Below, piece by piece: positions 36,456 to 46,300 of a stretch of 64,000 bases of DNA. The stretch's first letter is position 1; each line of letters starts with the position of its first letter. A program made the translations under genes and the position numbers. Origin of the DNA: Bellilinea sp040754815 (lineage in GTDB: Bacteria; Chloroflexota; Anaerolineae; Anaerolineales; Anaerolineaceae); NCBI GenBank assembly GCA_040754815.1, contig JBFMBX010000004.1:1-64000 (forward strand), given 5' to 3'. The notes under the pieces were generated by a model. That model was not told where the DNA came from. It saw nothing but the letters and a program-made list of their open reading frames with translations, and made no database searches.

Positions 36456-37346
36456 ATGAGCAGAAACTCGGACCGTTTCAGTTATTATGCAATGATTCTG
36501 CCCGGACTGGTTTTGCTATTTGCCTTCACCTTTGTTCCCTTGTTTTATTCCATCATCGCTTTCCAAAAGTTTAACCCTGCTCTGGGTATTCAGGGTTCAC
36601 CGTGGGTGGGATTAGATAATTTCCTTTACATTTTCCGCGTTCGTGATGCGCGTCAGGTTTTCTACAATACAATTTTCATTGCAGTAATGAAAATTATCCT
36701 GTTAGAACTGTCAGCAATCATTTTTGCCCTACTACTCAACGAACTGCGTTACCTGCGCATCAAGCGTGCTGTGCAGACAATGGTGTACCTTCCGCACTTC
36801 CTCTCGTGGGTGATTCTCGCAGGTATCTTGCGCACCATCCTGGCACGGAACGGCTTGCTCAACGACTTTTTAGGTATTTTAGGCATCAGCCCGGTTTACT
36901 TTTTAGGCAGACCGGATATTTTCCCTTGGGTAATTATCCTCGGCGATGTGTGGAAAGAGTTTGGTTTCGAGGCGATTCTTTACCTTGCGGCCCTTACCAC
37001 GATTGATCCTACGCTCTACGAAGTCGCTGAACTGGACGGGGCGAACCGGTTTCAAAAAATGTGGTTTATCTCAATCCCCGGTATCCTGCCCACTATCGTT
37101 TTGGTAGCCAGCCTTAGCCTGGGTAATGTGCTAAATGCTGGTTTTGACCAGATATTTAACCTCTATAGCCCCATTGTCTACTCCACCGGCGATATTCTGG
37201 ATACTTATGTTTACCGTATTGGTCTGATTCAGGGACAATACAGCATTGGTACTGCCGTTGGGTTGCTTAAAACGGTTGTTTCACTCATCCTGATCGGTAT
37301 ATCGTACTGGACAGCCGGTAAGTTTGCCAATTACCGCATCTTTTAG
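36456..37346 (+). CDS. Sugar ABC importer permease (LplB-like)
   Basis: This 296-residue integral membrane protein has six predicted helices, opening with YYAMILPGLVLLFAFTFVPLFYSI. The EAA loop that contacts the ATPase reads LYEVAELDGANRFQKMWFISIPGI. It is the first of two permease subunits for the preceding LplA-like binding protein. The next permease follows after 13 bp. Confidence 0.93.
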   Translation: MSRNSDRFSYYAMILPGLVLLFAFTFVPLFYSIIAFQKFNPALGIQGSPWVGLDNFLYIFRVRDARQVFYNTIFIAVMKIILLELSAIIFALLLNELRYLRIKRAVQTMVYLPHFLSWVILAGILRTILARNGLLNDFLGILGISPVYFLGRPDIFPWVIILGDVWKEFGFEAILYLAALTTIDPTLYEVAELDGANRFQKMWFISIPGILPTIVLVASLSLGNVLNAGFDQIFNLYSPIVYSTGDILDTYVYRIGLIQGQYSIGTAVGLLKTVVSLILIGISYWTAGKFANYRIF

Positions 37347-37359
37347 GAGGTTCAACGTC

Positions 37360-38241
37360 ATGGTCTATTCCAAACGACTGCAAGATCGCATTGTGGACTG
37401 GTTAATTGCCGCTTTTCTGCTGGCACTGGGCATTTCCACGCTCTTGCCGTTAATCAATACCCTTGCCATCTCGCTGAGTGAGCGTGCGGCGGTTAGCGGT
37501 GGACTGGTTAAACTCTTTCCGGTTGGATTCAACCTGACGGCTTATGAGTACATTCTGAAAGATGTCAAATTCTGGCGCGCCTTCGGCATCTCTGTACTGC
37601 GGGTGGTGCTGGGCGGCTTACTCAACTTTGGTCTGGCTATTTTGACTGCTTTTCCACTCTCCCGCAACGAAAAAGCCTTTCCGGGCCGTACGATGTTTGT
37701 GTGGTTGTTTGTCTTTGGCATGATCTTAAACGTAGGTATCGTGCCTTGGTACCTGACCATTGCCGGTTATGGATTAATCGACTCGATCTGGGCGCTGGTG
37801 TTGCCCGGCGCAGTACCGATCTGGAATGTCATCATTTTAATGAACTTCTTCCGCAATATTCCTAAGGAACTGGACGAGGCTGCCCGTATTGACGGCGCCA
37901 ACCCATGGCAGCTGCTCTGGCATATTTACCTGCCCACCTCACTGCCTGCACTGGCTACCATCACCCTCTTTTCTATTGTTGGCCACTGGAACTCGTTCTT
38001 TGACGGCCTGATTTTGATGAATAACCCGGATAACTATCCTCTGCAAACTTATATCCAGCAATTGGTTATCGCCGACCGTCCCATTCTGCACGGCGGGCAG
38101 GCACAACTGATGGCTAAACTTTCAAACGCCACGCTCAATGCTGCGAAATTGTTCGTAGCAATGATCCCGATTTTGATGATCTATCCCTTCTTGCAGCGCT
38201 ACTTTGTGCGCGGCATCATGCTCGGTGCTGTGAAGGAATAA
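37360..38241 (+). CDS. Sugar ABC importer permease (LplC/YtcP-like)
   Basis: The 293-residue permease has the N-terminal helix DWLIAAFLLALGISTLLPLI and the EAA loop LDEAARIDGANPWQLLWHIYLP. TAGGAGG lies 9 bp before ATG 37360, which I prefer to an upstream in-frame start inside the previous gene. The C-terminal LQRYFVRGIMLGAVKE is typical. It is the last gene of the importer operon and converges on the beta-propeller gene 10 bp away. Confidence 0.93.
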   Translation: MVYSKRLQDRIVDWLIAAFLLALGISTLLPLINTLAISLSERAAVSGGLVKLFPVGFNLTAYEYILKDVKFWRAFGISVLRVVLGGLLNFGLAILTAFPLSRNEKAFPGRTMFVWLFVFGMILNVGIVPWYLTIAGYGLIDSIWALVLPGAVPIWNVIILMNFFRNIPKELDEAARIDGANPWQLLWHIYLPTSLPALATITLFSIVGHWNSFFDGLILMNNPDNYPLQTYIQQLVIADRPILHGGQAQLMAKLSNATLNAAKLFVAMIPILMIYPFLQRYFVRGIMLGAVKE

Positions 38242-38251
38242 ATTTACCTCT

Positions 38252-39250
38252 TTATGAGAAGTGGAGGATGTAACGCGATATGCCGTGGATGAAAAGGCGC
38301 ACCGACTTGCCGGCCTCGTGGTCTGTATCTCCCGCTTCCAGTCCTATTACCTGCGGGTACCAGCCTTTTTCATCCAGAATTTTGACCGGCGGGGTCCAGC
38401 TGTCCGGCCGGCTCAAATCGGGAGTGAAGCTGATGTAAATGCCATCCTGCGCCCAGCGCCGGTCAACGGCGCGGTTCATCAGGATGACATACTGCTGGAT
38501 GGCGCGGTTCCAATGGACAGAAGGCCCCCAGAATGTATCCGGCTGCGGGCTGTACCAGTCGGCATTGACCGGGATGACAGGGGTCACCTTGCCGAGCAGG
38601 CCGGGTTCATTCCAGCCGCCGTTATGCCATTTCTGCACCCGGCCGACCGGGCAGGCGCGGTCTTCAAAGCGCATTCGGGCAATCGAGATGCCTTGCTGGG
38701 TTACATCGCGGTAATACGTTCCGAATAAAAAATAAAAATAACGCCGTTCGCGGTCAAGGATGACGCTGAAATCACCGTTTCCGCCTGCAAACCAGTAATT
38801 GTGCTGTTCAAGGTTGAGCGTTTCCGGTCCTCCATTGAGGATGATGCCTAAATCATCCCAGGTGGCACCATTATCGCGTGAGACCACTGCCCCAATCATC
38901 GGTGCTGTCAGCCGAAACTGACGTCCCTGCTGATATTCTTCACCAATTAAGTGGGCTGGTTCATTGTGGTACCAGCCATACAGCGTACCGTCTTCATCGG
39001 GGTAAACTGATTCGATCCACCTGCCCCCGTCCCGCCAGGCTGTGTAGATGATTTCACCGATGCGGTTGAGATGGTAGAGGTCCTCGCCGGCTGAAAGCAC
39101 GGGATGGCCGGTGGAGGTTAATACGCGCAATTCACCTTCCCGCCACCAGCAAGGGCTGTTACAGTCAGCAGCACTTGGAAATTGGATTTCTTTTGCCTTT
39201 TCGATGGTGATATTTATATTGGCTATACGCATTGTTTGCAAGTTGTTCAT
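38252..39250 (-). CDS. Putative beta-propeller glycosidase-like protein
   Basis: The 332-residue protein is beta-rich with repeated blade-like segments: APMIGAVVSRDNGATWDDLG, GGNGDFSVILDRERRYFYFLFGTYY, DTFWGPSVHWNRAIQQYVILMNRA, GIYISFTPDLSRPDSWTPP. This resembles five-bladed propellers such as GH43, GH130 or DUF4185 proteins, but I cannot assign a family or catalytic residues. No signal peptide is visible. It is the third gene of the leftward GntR-GH36 operon, 36 bp after the alpha-galactosidase, suggesting it acts on the same substrate. Confidence 0.6.
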   Translation of the reverse strand: MNNLQTMRIANINITIEKAKEIQFPSAADCNSPCWWREGELRVLTSTGHPVLSAGEDLYHLNRIGEIIYTAWRDGGRWIESVYPDEDGTLYGWYHNEPAHLIGEEYQQGRQFRLTAPMIGAVVSRDNGATWDDLGIILNGGPETLNLEQHNYWFAGGNGDFSVILDRERRYFYFLFGTYYRDVTQQGISIARMRFEDRACPVGRVQKWHNGGWNEPGLLGKVTPVIPVNADWYSPQPDTFWGPSVHWNRAIQQYVILMNRAVDRRWAQDGIYISFTPDLSRPDSWTPPVKILDEKGWYPQVIGLEAGDTDHEAGKSVRLFIHGISRYILHFS

Positions 39251-39286
39251 TTTCTGTACCTCGTTAGTTTGTATGCAACCGAATTA

Positions 39287-41329
39287 TCAACTTATTTTCA
39301 AAAGCAGTGATTCTTCTTCGTTGAGAAAGTCAATGAAAAGCCCATCTCTCATCAGGCTCTCCCCCTGTTGCTGGATTTCCATCTCACCTTCCAAACCGCG
39401 AAGGGTGTAGAGCCGTTCGGGTTGCAAATTTTGCATACGGATGACGCGCTGCTTCTCGCCTCCGGGTAGCCGGAAAACGAACAGCAAATGCTCATCCGCA
39501 TCCGGCAGGCTGTACTGGAAAGCCGCCCAGCGCTCGCCGATCCCGCTGCGGCGGGGCTGGTCGGTCAGACGGTACAAATCGGCCTCGCGAATAAAACGGC
39601 GCACCTCGCGCTGGTACAGGCGGTTGTGCTGGCGGATGCGCTCGGCCAGCCATGCCGGGATTTCGATCAGTTTTTGGGAGATGCCGTACCAGCCCAGCAT
39701 CGAAATGCGTGTGTAATAATCCCATTTAGCTCGGGTCAATTGGGAGTCGAAAGGATCAAAACGCTGATATGGCGGCGGGTCGGTATTGCGCCAGTGGCTG
39801 TACGTCCAGTGCAGCAGGGTGTTGGGGGCAAGCATGGTGCTGGCACCCCAGAAAATTTGCAGATCATGCACCGGCCAGTCCGGGTCGGAGAGGAAGGTAG
39901 CATGAGTCTGGCGCAGCATCCCTAAGTCAATTCGCAGCCCGCCCGATGAGCAGTTTTCCAACACCACCTCGGGAAATTCCTCGCGGATACGCTTCAGTAC
40001 CCGATAGTACCCCTGATAATGCTCATAAAGACCGTCACCTTCCTGATGGCCGTGGTCGCTGCGGTTGCAGCCCGCACCGGGATCAAGATTGAAGTCCACT
40101 TTAATCCAGTCCGCGCCGAAATCGCGTATCAACCGCGCCAGCGTCTGGTAAGCCCATTCCTGCACCGCCGGGTTACCCATGCAAATATAGCCCAGCGATT
40201 TGCTGTCGCGCAGAGCGGGCAAATCCGGGCGTTCACGGGAAAGGGTGGCACGCTCTCCCAGGGCTTCAATCTCGCACCAGATGCCAAATTTCATGCCGAG
40301 GTCATGTACTCGATCGGCCAGAAAACGGATTCCTCGTGGAAAACGCTTTCGATTGACCAGATGCCAGTCGCCACGATAATCGTACCAGAAGGTTTCTGCA
40401 TCTGCCGGGCCAAACCAGCCGGCATCCAGCGTACACACTTCAAAACCCAGTTCGGCGGCTTTTTCAACGTTGGCGAGGAAAACCTCCTCGTTGATCTCGA
40501 CATCTTCATACGGCCACCAGTGGTTCCATTCTACCGGCAGTTGCCGCGAAAGCGAGTTGGAGGGGTACCAGTATCGCCGCCCAACCCGCGCCAGGTGCCG
40601 GGAGATTTCGTTCAGGTCCCGGCCTAGCGCCAGCACCAGCGGCGCACCGCTCAGCGATTGGCCGGTTTGCAGGTGTTTGGAAAACTGCCAGTCGTGCAAA
40701 CCACCACTTAGATGCAGACCGCCACCGGGCAAGGGATCAAAGCGCAGTACCCAGTTGCCCGACCACGCTACGCTGATCGCCAGCATTTGTCCCTCCCCCA
40801 GCGAAAACACTGTAAAGGGGTGAAAGCCTTTCGAGGAACGTCCACTCCGAGATTCCAGCACAAAATGCTGATAGGGTTTAAAATGGCACGGCTCAAACTC
40901 GCTGCCCCAATTTCCCTTGTAGCCCAGTATATTCAACCCCTCGGCTGGCAGGGTTAAATCAAGCGAATCAACCCGCTCAATAAGGACTTCATCCTCTCGC
41001 CAATTATGAATGACGGGTTGCAACTCGAATACAGCCTGACCGGTATAATAACGCAGGATATATTCAATCCCCCACCCATCAACATCAAAGAAAACATGAT
41101 TTTCTTCAAGACCGGCTTGTGGCTGGAAGCGCTGGACGCCTTTAAATTTCACCTTCTCGCAGGTATAGAATGTGCCATTCACCTGCACACCAAATAAACC
41201 AGAAGGAAAGTCTCGAAGTAACCAGTTTTTTGAGTTTGAATGGATTTGAATAAGTTTTAATCGATCAACAAAATGGCTACACGCAATAAAACCGTTCGCT
41301 TCCCCAAAATACAGCACCTGCTCACTCAT
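39287..41329 (-). CDS. Alpha-galactosidase, GH36
   Basis: The 680-residue enzyme would remove alpha-galactosyl units from oligosaccharides such as raffinose or galactomannan fragments. It has an N-terminal beta-sandwich and a TIM barrel with PVEWNHWWPYEDVEINEE, EVCTLDAGWFG, nucleophile Asp in DWIKVDFNLD, the CSSGG segment and the acid/base Asp in ATFLSDPDWP. No signal peptide is seen, so it is cytoplasmic. I chose ATG 41329, which overlaps the end of the GntR gene by 8 bp; a longer frame to 41368 lies inside that gene. Confidence 0.93.
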   Translation of the reverse strand: MSEQVLYFGEANGFIACSHFVDRLKLIQIHSNSKNWLLRDFPSGLFGVQVNGTFYTCEKVKFKGVQRFQPQAGLEENHVFFDVDGWGIEYILRYYTGQAVFELQPVIHNWREDEVLIERVDSLDLTLPAEGLNILGYKGNWGSEFEPCHFKPYQHFVLESRSGRSSKGFHPFTVFSLGEGQMLAISVAWSGNWVLRFDPLPGGGLHLSGGLHDWQFSKHLQTGQSLSGAPLVLALGRDLNEISRHLARVGRRYWYPSNSLSRQLPVEWNHWWPYEDVEINEEVFLANVEKAAELGFEVCTLDAGWFGPADAETFWYDYRGDWHLVNRKRFPRGIRFLADRVHDLGMKFGIWCEIEALGERATLSRERPDLPALRDSKSLGYICMGNPAVQEWAYQTLARLIRDFGADWIKVDFNLDPGAGCNRSDHGHQEGDGLYEHYQGYYRVLKRIREEFPEVVLENCSSGGLRIDLGMLRQTHATFLSDPDWPVHDLQIFWGASTMLAPNTLLHWTYSHWRNTDPPPYQRFDPFDSQLTRAKWDYYTRISMLGWYGISQKLIEIPAWLAERIRQHNRLYQREVRRFIREADLYRLTDQPRRSGIGERWAAFQYSLPDADEHLLFVFRLPGGEKQRVIRMQNLQPERLYTLRGLEGEMEIQQQGESLMRDGLFIDFLNEEESLLLKIS

Positions 41330-42323
41330 TGCCGACCCCGTCTGCCTGTGCCTTGCCCTGAGCCCCAACCGGTAGTTTTTGCATCCGTATCTGCTGAATA
41401 CGTTGATTTAGAAAGGCAATGGACTGCTCGTCGATTTGAAAATTGACCACCACGTCCGGCATACGTCCGGTCCATGCCTGAATCTGATCAGCGCTGGTGT
41501 GAGTAACAATCAGATGGTCGCACCACTCAACCAATTGACGTACTGCTTCCGGCTCATCAGCAGCCATCGCCTCGATCTGCCATTCCGGACGATAACCATA
41601 TAACGTGTGTTTGATCGTGTGGGCTGTGTTCTGATTGGTGCATATCACCGCGATGCGGTTTTTGGGAAGCCGCGCAATTTTCAATAGCGAGTCGGCCGTC
41701 AGGCGTGTATCTATTCCGACGATTTTACTCGCCGGAAAACCTTGCTGGCGGATAACGCTGGTCAATTCCGCCAGATGATGATAGGTAGTGATAATCAGGT
41801 CTTTGCTTTTCAACACCGCCGCTGGGTTTTTATAAAAATGCGATATGTTCTTATACTCCACTGGCAGGTTGAGCACTTCGTTGAGGCGTTTGCCCATCTC
41901 TGTGGTATCGTAGTCGTTGCATTCGTAAAAAATCAAATCCACCATACTTTGGGCATACACCTCACAAACTGCTCTGCGTTGTATCTCCATCAATTCATCC
42001 GAGGCAAGACCAGCAGCCATCCCCTGCCAGACCAGTTCGACAAACTGGTTGTAGAAATAATCCAGCAGTTCGCTTTTAGTTTTGGTCTGCCCGCCTTCAC
42101 TGCGCCGCACGGTATAGCCGTGCCAGCCACTGGCTGAAAGTTCAATCACTCCCATATCCAGCAACATCTGATAGGCTTTATTGACCGTATTACGGTTGGA
42201 GCCGATTTCCTGTGCCAATTTACGCACCGGCGGCAGGCGGTCACCGGGGGCGTAAAGCCCGCTGTTGATGCGCCTTAAAATCGCCTGCGCCACGGCTTCA
42301 GCACTGACAGGTTCACGCGCCAT
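41322..42323 (-). CDS. GntR-family transcriptional regulator of the GH36 operon
   Basis: The 333-residue protein has an N-terminal winged helix (VAQAILRRINSGLYAPGDRLPPVRKLAQEIGSNRNTVNKAYQMLL). Its C-terminal effector domain of about 250 residues is not an aminotransferase and not recognisably UTRA; it contains alternating beta strands (IAVICTNQN, DVVVNFQID) of Rossmann type. It probably senses a sugar released by the encoded enzymes and controls its own operon. I chose ATG 42323 because GGAG lies 7-8 bp upstream. It leads the operon with GH36 and the propeller protein. Confidence 0.9.
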   Translation of the reverse strand: MAREPVSAEAVAQAILRRINSGLYAPGDRLPPVRKLAQEIGSNRNTVNKAYQMLLDMGVIELSASGWHGYTVRRSEGGQTKTKSELLDYFYNQFVELVWQGMAAGLASDELMEIQRRAVCEVYAQSMVDLIFYECNDYDTTEMGKRLNEVLNLPVEYKNISHFYKNPAAVLKSKDLIITTYHHLAELTSVIRQQGFPASKIVGIDTRLTADSLLKIARLPKNRIAVICTNQNTAHTIKHTLYGYRPEWQIEAMAADEPEAVRQLVEWCDHLIVTHTSADQIQAWTGRMPDVVVNFQIDEQSIAFLNQRIQQIRMQKLPVGAQGKAQADGVGNE

Positions 42324-42336
42324 AGTTGATCTCCCG

Positions 42337-42400
42337 TTTGTCAAAAGACACGGACAAATGACATGATATAAAGTATATTACCACACCGATTTTCTGTCAA
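42337..42400 (-). promoter_or_regulatory. Promoter and candidate operator of the GntR-GH36 operon
   Basis: On the minus strand TTGACA (42400-42395), a 17-bp spacer and TATACT (42377-42372) form an almost consensus promoter. Just downstream of the expected start, TTTGTC (42337-42342) and GACAAA (42353-42358) form an inverted repeat with a 10-bp spacer, which overlaps a second palindrome TGTC-AAAA-GACA. Its place in the transcribed leader suits repression by the GntR product. Confidence 0.75.
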
Positions 42401-42574
42401 TCGAAGAGGAATTTCATCTTCATAATTATACCTGGCCTGGATTTTGCTGCTTCTGGTGACCCCTGCCGCATGAAAAGTGCTACCGCCGGCCTGCACCCCA
42501 TGTGCGCCCGGTCTGCCGGCGGCCGATTCACGGTATAATCCTCCCCATCACTCATTCGAGGGAGGATTTTCCCC

Positions 42575-43324
42575 ATGGCCGGAAATGTGCTGATCAGCGG
42601 TTCTTCTTCGGGAATTGGCCGGGCAACTGCGCTGCGCTTTGCCCGCGAGGGCTGGAATGTCGGCCTGCTGGCCCGCCGCGAACACCTGTTGCAGGAATTG
42701 CTCAACGTACTGCCCGCCGGAGATCATTTCCTGTGCGCCGGCGACTACGCCGATCCGGCCACCATTCAGCGGCTGGAGGAACAAATCCGGCAAAGCTGGA
42801 GGGGACTGGATGTGCTGGTCAATTGCGCCGGGGTATTTCAAACGGTGGATGCCCTTGCCGACCCGCTGGATGAGTGGCGCGCTCCATTTGATACGATGGT
42901 CAACGGTGCGCTGTGCCTTTCAAGGCTGGCCGCCCGTTATATGACCAACGGCGGACGGATCATTCACATCACTTCAATTCACGGCGAGCGTGCCGAGCGC
43001 GGCGCCAGCGCATACAGCATGGCCAAAGCCGCCATCAACCAGTTGTGCCGCGCGCTTGCGCTCGAACTGGCTGGACGCGGCATTCTGGTCAACGCCATTG
43101 CGCCCGGCTTTGTGGATACCCCGATGAGCGTGGTCAACGGCGTCAACGAACTGGAAAGCGAGTGGTTCCGGCGCAACTATGTTGAAGGGCATCACCTGCC
43201 CCTGCGCCGTGCCGCCCGCCCGGAGGAAATTGCCGGGGTGGCGTACTTCCTCGCCGGCCCGGATGCCACCTACATCACCGGTCAGGTACTGACGGTGGAC
43301 GGCGGGTTGACTATAACGTTTTAA
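42575..43324 (+). CDS. Short-chain dehydrogenase/reductase
   Basis: The 249-residue SDR has the nucleotide motif LISGSSSGIGRATA, NCAG at residues about 88-91 and the catalytic Ser and YSMAK (Tyr-x3-Lys near 148-152). The C-terminal ITGQVLTVDGGLTITF is the family's usual end. The substrate, possibly a sugar or polyol, is not determined. GAGGGAGG lies upstream of the ATG. It diverges from the GntR operon and converges on the 1151-residue gene. Confidence 0.93.
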   Translation: MAGNVLISGSSSGIGRATALRFAREGWNVGLLARREHLLQELLNVLPAGDHFLCAGDYADPATIQRLEEQIRQSWRGLDVLVNCAGVFQTVDALADPLDEWRAPFDTMVNGALCLSRLAARYMTNGGRIIHITSIHGERAERGASAYSMAKAAINQLCRALALELAGRGILVNAIAPGFVDTPMSVVNGVNELESEWFRRNYVEGHHLPLRRAARPEEIAGVAYFLAGPDATYITGQVLTVDGGLTITF

Positions 43325-43367
43325 GGAATGAATTTTTACTTCTATTATTTATAACTAACCACACCTA

Positions 43368-46300
43368 TTAACCAAAAGTCACCACAAGGTGCTTGATTTC
43401 GCCGTCCCGCCAGAAGATGCGCCGGCTGGTATCCTCATCTAAGCGGCGGCCCGCCAGCTGGCGGGAGGTTTCATCGGTGTAGTGAATTTCAATCTCATCT
43501 CGCTCGCCGAATTGCACACTAACCGGCGTCTGGCAGACGAAAAAAGTCAACGTGCCGGCCGGAAGGTTCAGGGTTTGCTGTTCACCGTAAACATCCATAT
43601 AGGTGTAGGTGCGCGGTGCAGAAAGTAATTCGCTGCGGTCGAGCAGATACGGATCAAAGACCAACCGCCCCTCTTCAAAGCGCAGGCCGACTTCCGCCTG
43701 ACGGGTGAGAATTTCTTCTTTCACCATGCCGGTCATGCCGGGCTGTCGCGCCCCGTGGCCTTTGGGGGTGTGTGAGTAGGGGTCGGTGGGGAAAGCGCCG
43801 TATTCGGCAGGGGTTTTTTGGTATCCCAGCCCGGCGCGGATCTCGCGGTAGGCCGTCCGCAGTCCCTCAGCCGATGCCTCATGCTGAAAGCGCAGGGCGG
43901 TTTCCTGCGCGGCCAGCAAAAGTTTTGAAACCATGTGCCAGTAGACACTGCCCAGCCCTTCGTAGGCAAAGAAAGTGCCGGAACGGCCGGTAAATTCGGC
44001 ATGGCGGAAGGTGCTTTCAAACAAATTCTGAATGGCCACGCCTTCTTCTTCCACCAGCGCGGCGTAATCCGGCCGGCTTTTAAGCGCTTCCAGTGCCTTG
44101 TGTACGTCTCGAACATTCCGTATAGTGCTGGCGAAGTGATACATCCCGTGTATATCTCTGGTGAAAAGCGTACCATCCTGTTTTTCGACCAACAATACCG
44201 GCAATTTCAAATGGCTGGTCTGTTCGGGCAGCAGGGTATTCTTTTTCAGGAAAGAAGGCAGCACCCGGTCGGGGTAAAGAATGTAAGTGTGCTGGTCGGG
44301 GCGATAGAGCGAACTTTCCCGCAGGCTGCGGAGCAGAGCCAGCGATTCTTCACCACTCAGCAAGCCGGAAGAGAGAATCGCCACCTGACCTTCCAGCATC
44401 TCGTACAGGCGGTCAACGCAGGCGCGGCCGTTTTCAAGCCGCAGCAGGTTGTAAGAATGGTACAGCGCGTCCGGACGCCGGTTGGCGCGCAGGCTGTGTT
44501 CCACAAAATCCTGCGCCACGCGGAGGAAGGCCTGTAATTCGCCCGCCGGTAACTGGCTCAGCCTTCCGCTGAAAGCATGCTTGTAGATCAACTCGCGGTA
44601 GGCACTGCCGGCTTCTCCCAGCGCGTCCATCATCTCACGGCGCTGTTCAGGGCTGAATCCACCTTCCAGAAGCGGGTAGAATTGCCCAAGTACCCGGCTG
44701 ATGCTGGCAAACAGGTCGGCAACCTCACCGTGCAGGGTAAAAGCCCCCCGTTCATCCTCCACTAAGCGGCGGAAAAAGGCGAGGAAACGGCGCAAATAAC
44801 CCAGCGTGACCACCGAAAGTCCCCGCCCCACCAGCGCGTTGTTGGCATCGTTCCATTCCGGGCGCTGGGTGTTCATCCAGATGCCGCCTTCCGGGACGAA
44901 GTTGACCAGTTTTGCAAGTAGCAGGGTGAGTAGTTTTTCGGTCAGCGTGGCGTGCACCACCCGCCCATCCGCAGCGCGCAGCAGGCGCGCATCGCTGCCG
45001 TGCTGTTCCACCATTGCTTCAATTTTTTGATGAAGGTCATGGTCGAAAACAATCGTGTTATAGGGGTCTTGCAATAATTCGCGGTAGGGTTTGATGCGGT
45101 ATGGAACATTTGCATAACTGAACTGCGGTTGATGAAACCGTTGGCGGAGTGCACCGGGGTGAAAACGATCACTGGCCTCCATTAACTTTTGCAGGTAAAT
45201 GATTTGATGATCGCTCCAGTAGCCGATGTTTGCCCACGGGTTGCCCTCTTCGGGAATTTCCCAATCCAGGCCGGCGCGGTTGATGCGGTAAGGATTGTAG
45301 CCATCGGCAGTAGTGGCGCACAAGAAAGTACTTATCATTGCTTCAGTAAATTGAGGAAACGAATAAACCAGTGCTTCCCAGTTCTGGAAAATATCCCGCC
45401 AGTTGCCTTCATAGTCCAACCGCCTGGAGCCATCATCTTTTTTGATGTTAATGGAAAATCGATTCCATGGTCGGCTGGGATCCCCGTGTCGGCGGCTAAA
45501 GGTCAGGGGCAGATAATTACTCAGCAGGCGATGCAGGTTGTGAGAGGTGACTTCGGAAATGCGATTGTGCAGGTCGGAGAGATGGATTTTTTCCGGTAAA
45601 GCAGCAAAAAAGGAGATATTTTCTTCAGGCAGATTGTGCTGGTGATTGCGCACAAAATCGAGCAGGTCGGTTTTATCAATCCAATATGAATTTGCAAAGA
45701 CTCCCCCACGCATGATATTGAATAATACATTAGAAAAATGATGAGCACTTGCCAGTATATTTTCTGAAACTTGTAAGCCGTCCGCGCAGGCAACAATCTT
45801 TTGCAAATTAAAGGTATTGAAGTCAATATCCTGTTCGATGGCCTCCTTTTGTGCTTCGAGCGGAGATTTTAGGAAATCGCGCAAACGAGCCAGCGAAGCA
45901 TGGTCCTGATTCACATCAGCAACCAGATACCAGAAAATTTCTGAAGCCGCCTCCAGATGCAGACTGGCATGAACAAAATACGCTCCACGCTCACCACGCA
46001 CCTCATTTTCCGGTTCAATACATCCTCCAAACCGGAAAGTATCCAGTTGTGTCGAAGAAAGCAGAACCCCCAGTGGTTTTAACCCAACCTGAAAGACTGT
46101 GTTTGCCGCCAGCGATTCGCTGGGTTCAGCCAGATCGGTCAGCCGAGAGTTGAGCGTAAAAAGTCCAAGACAGGTTTCGTCATCTAATTCGCTTCGCTTG
46201 TAGGCATCCAGCAAACAGCTGAAAACATTTTGAGTGGCAGTACTGATATTGGGAGGAAGAATATTTTGAAACCCGTCCAGCAGCTCCACTTCGCAAGGTG

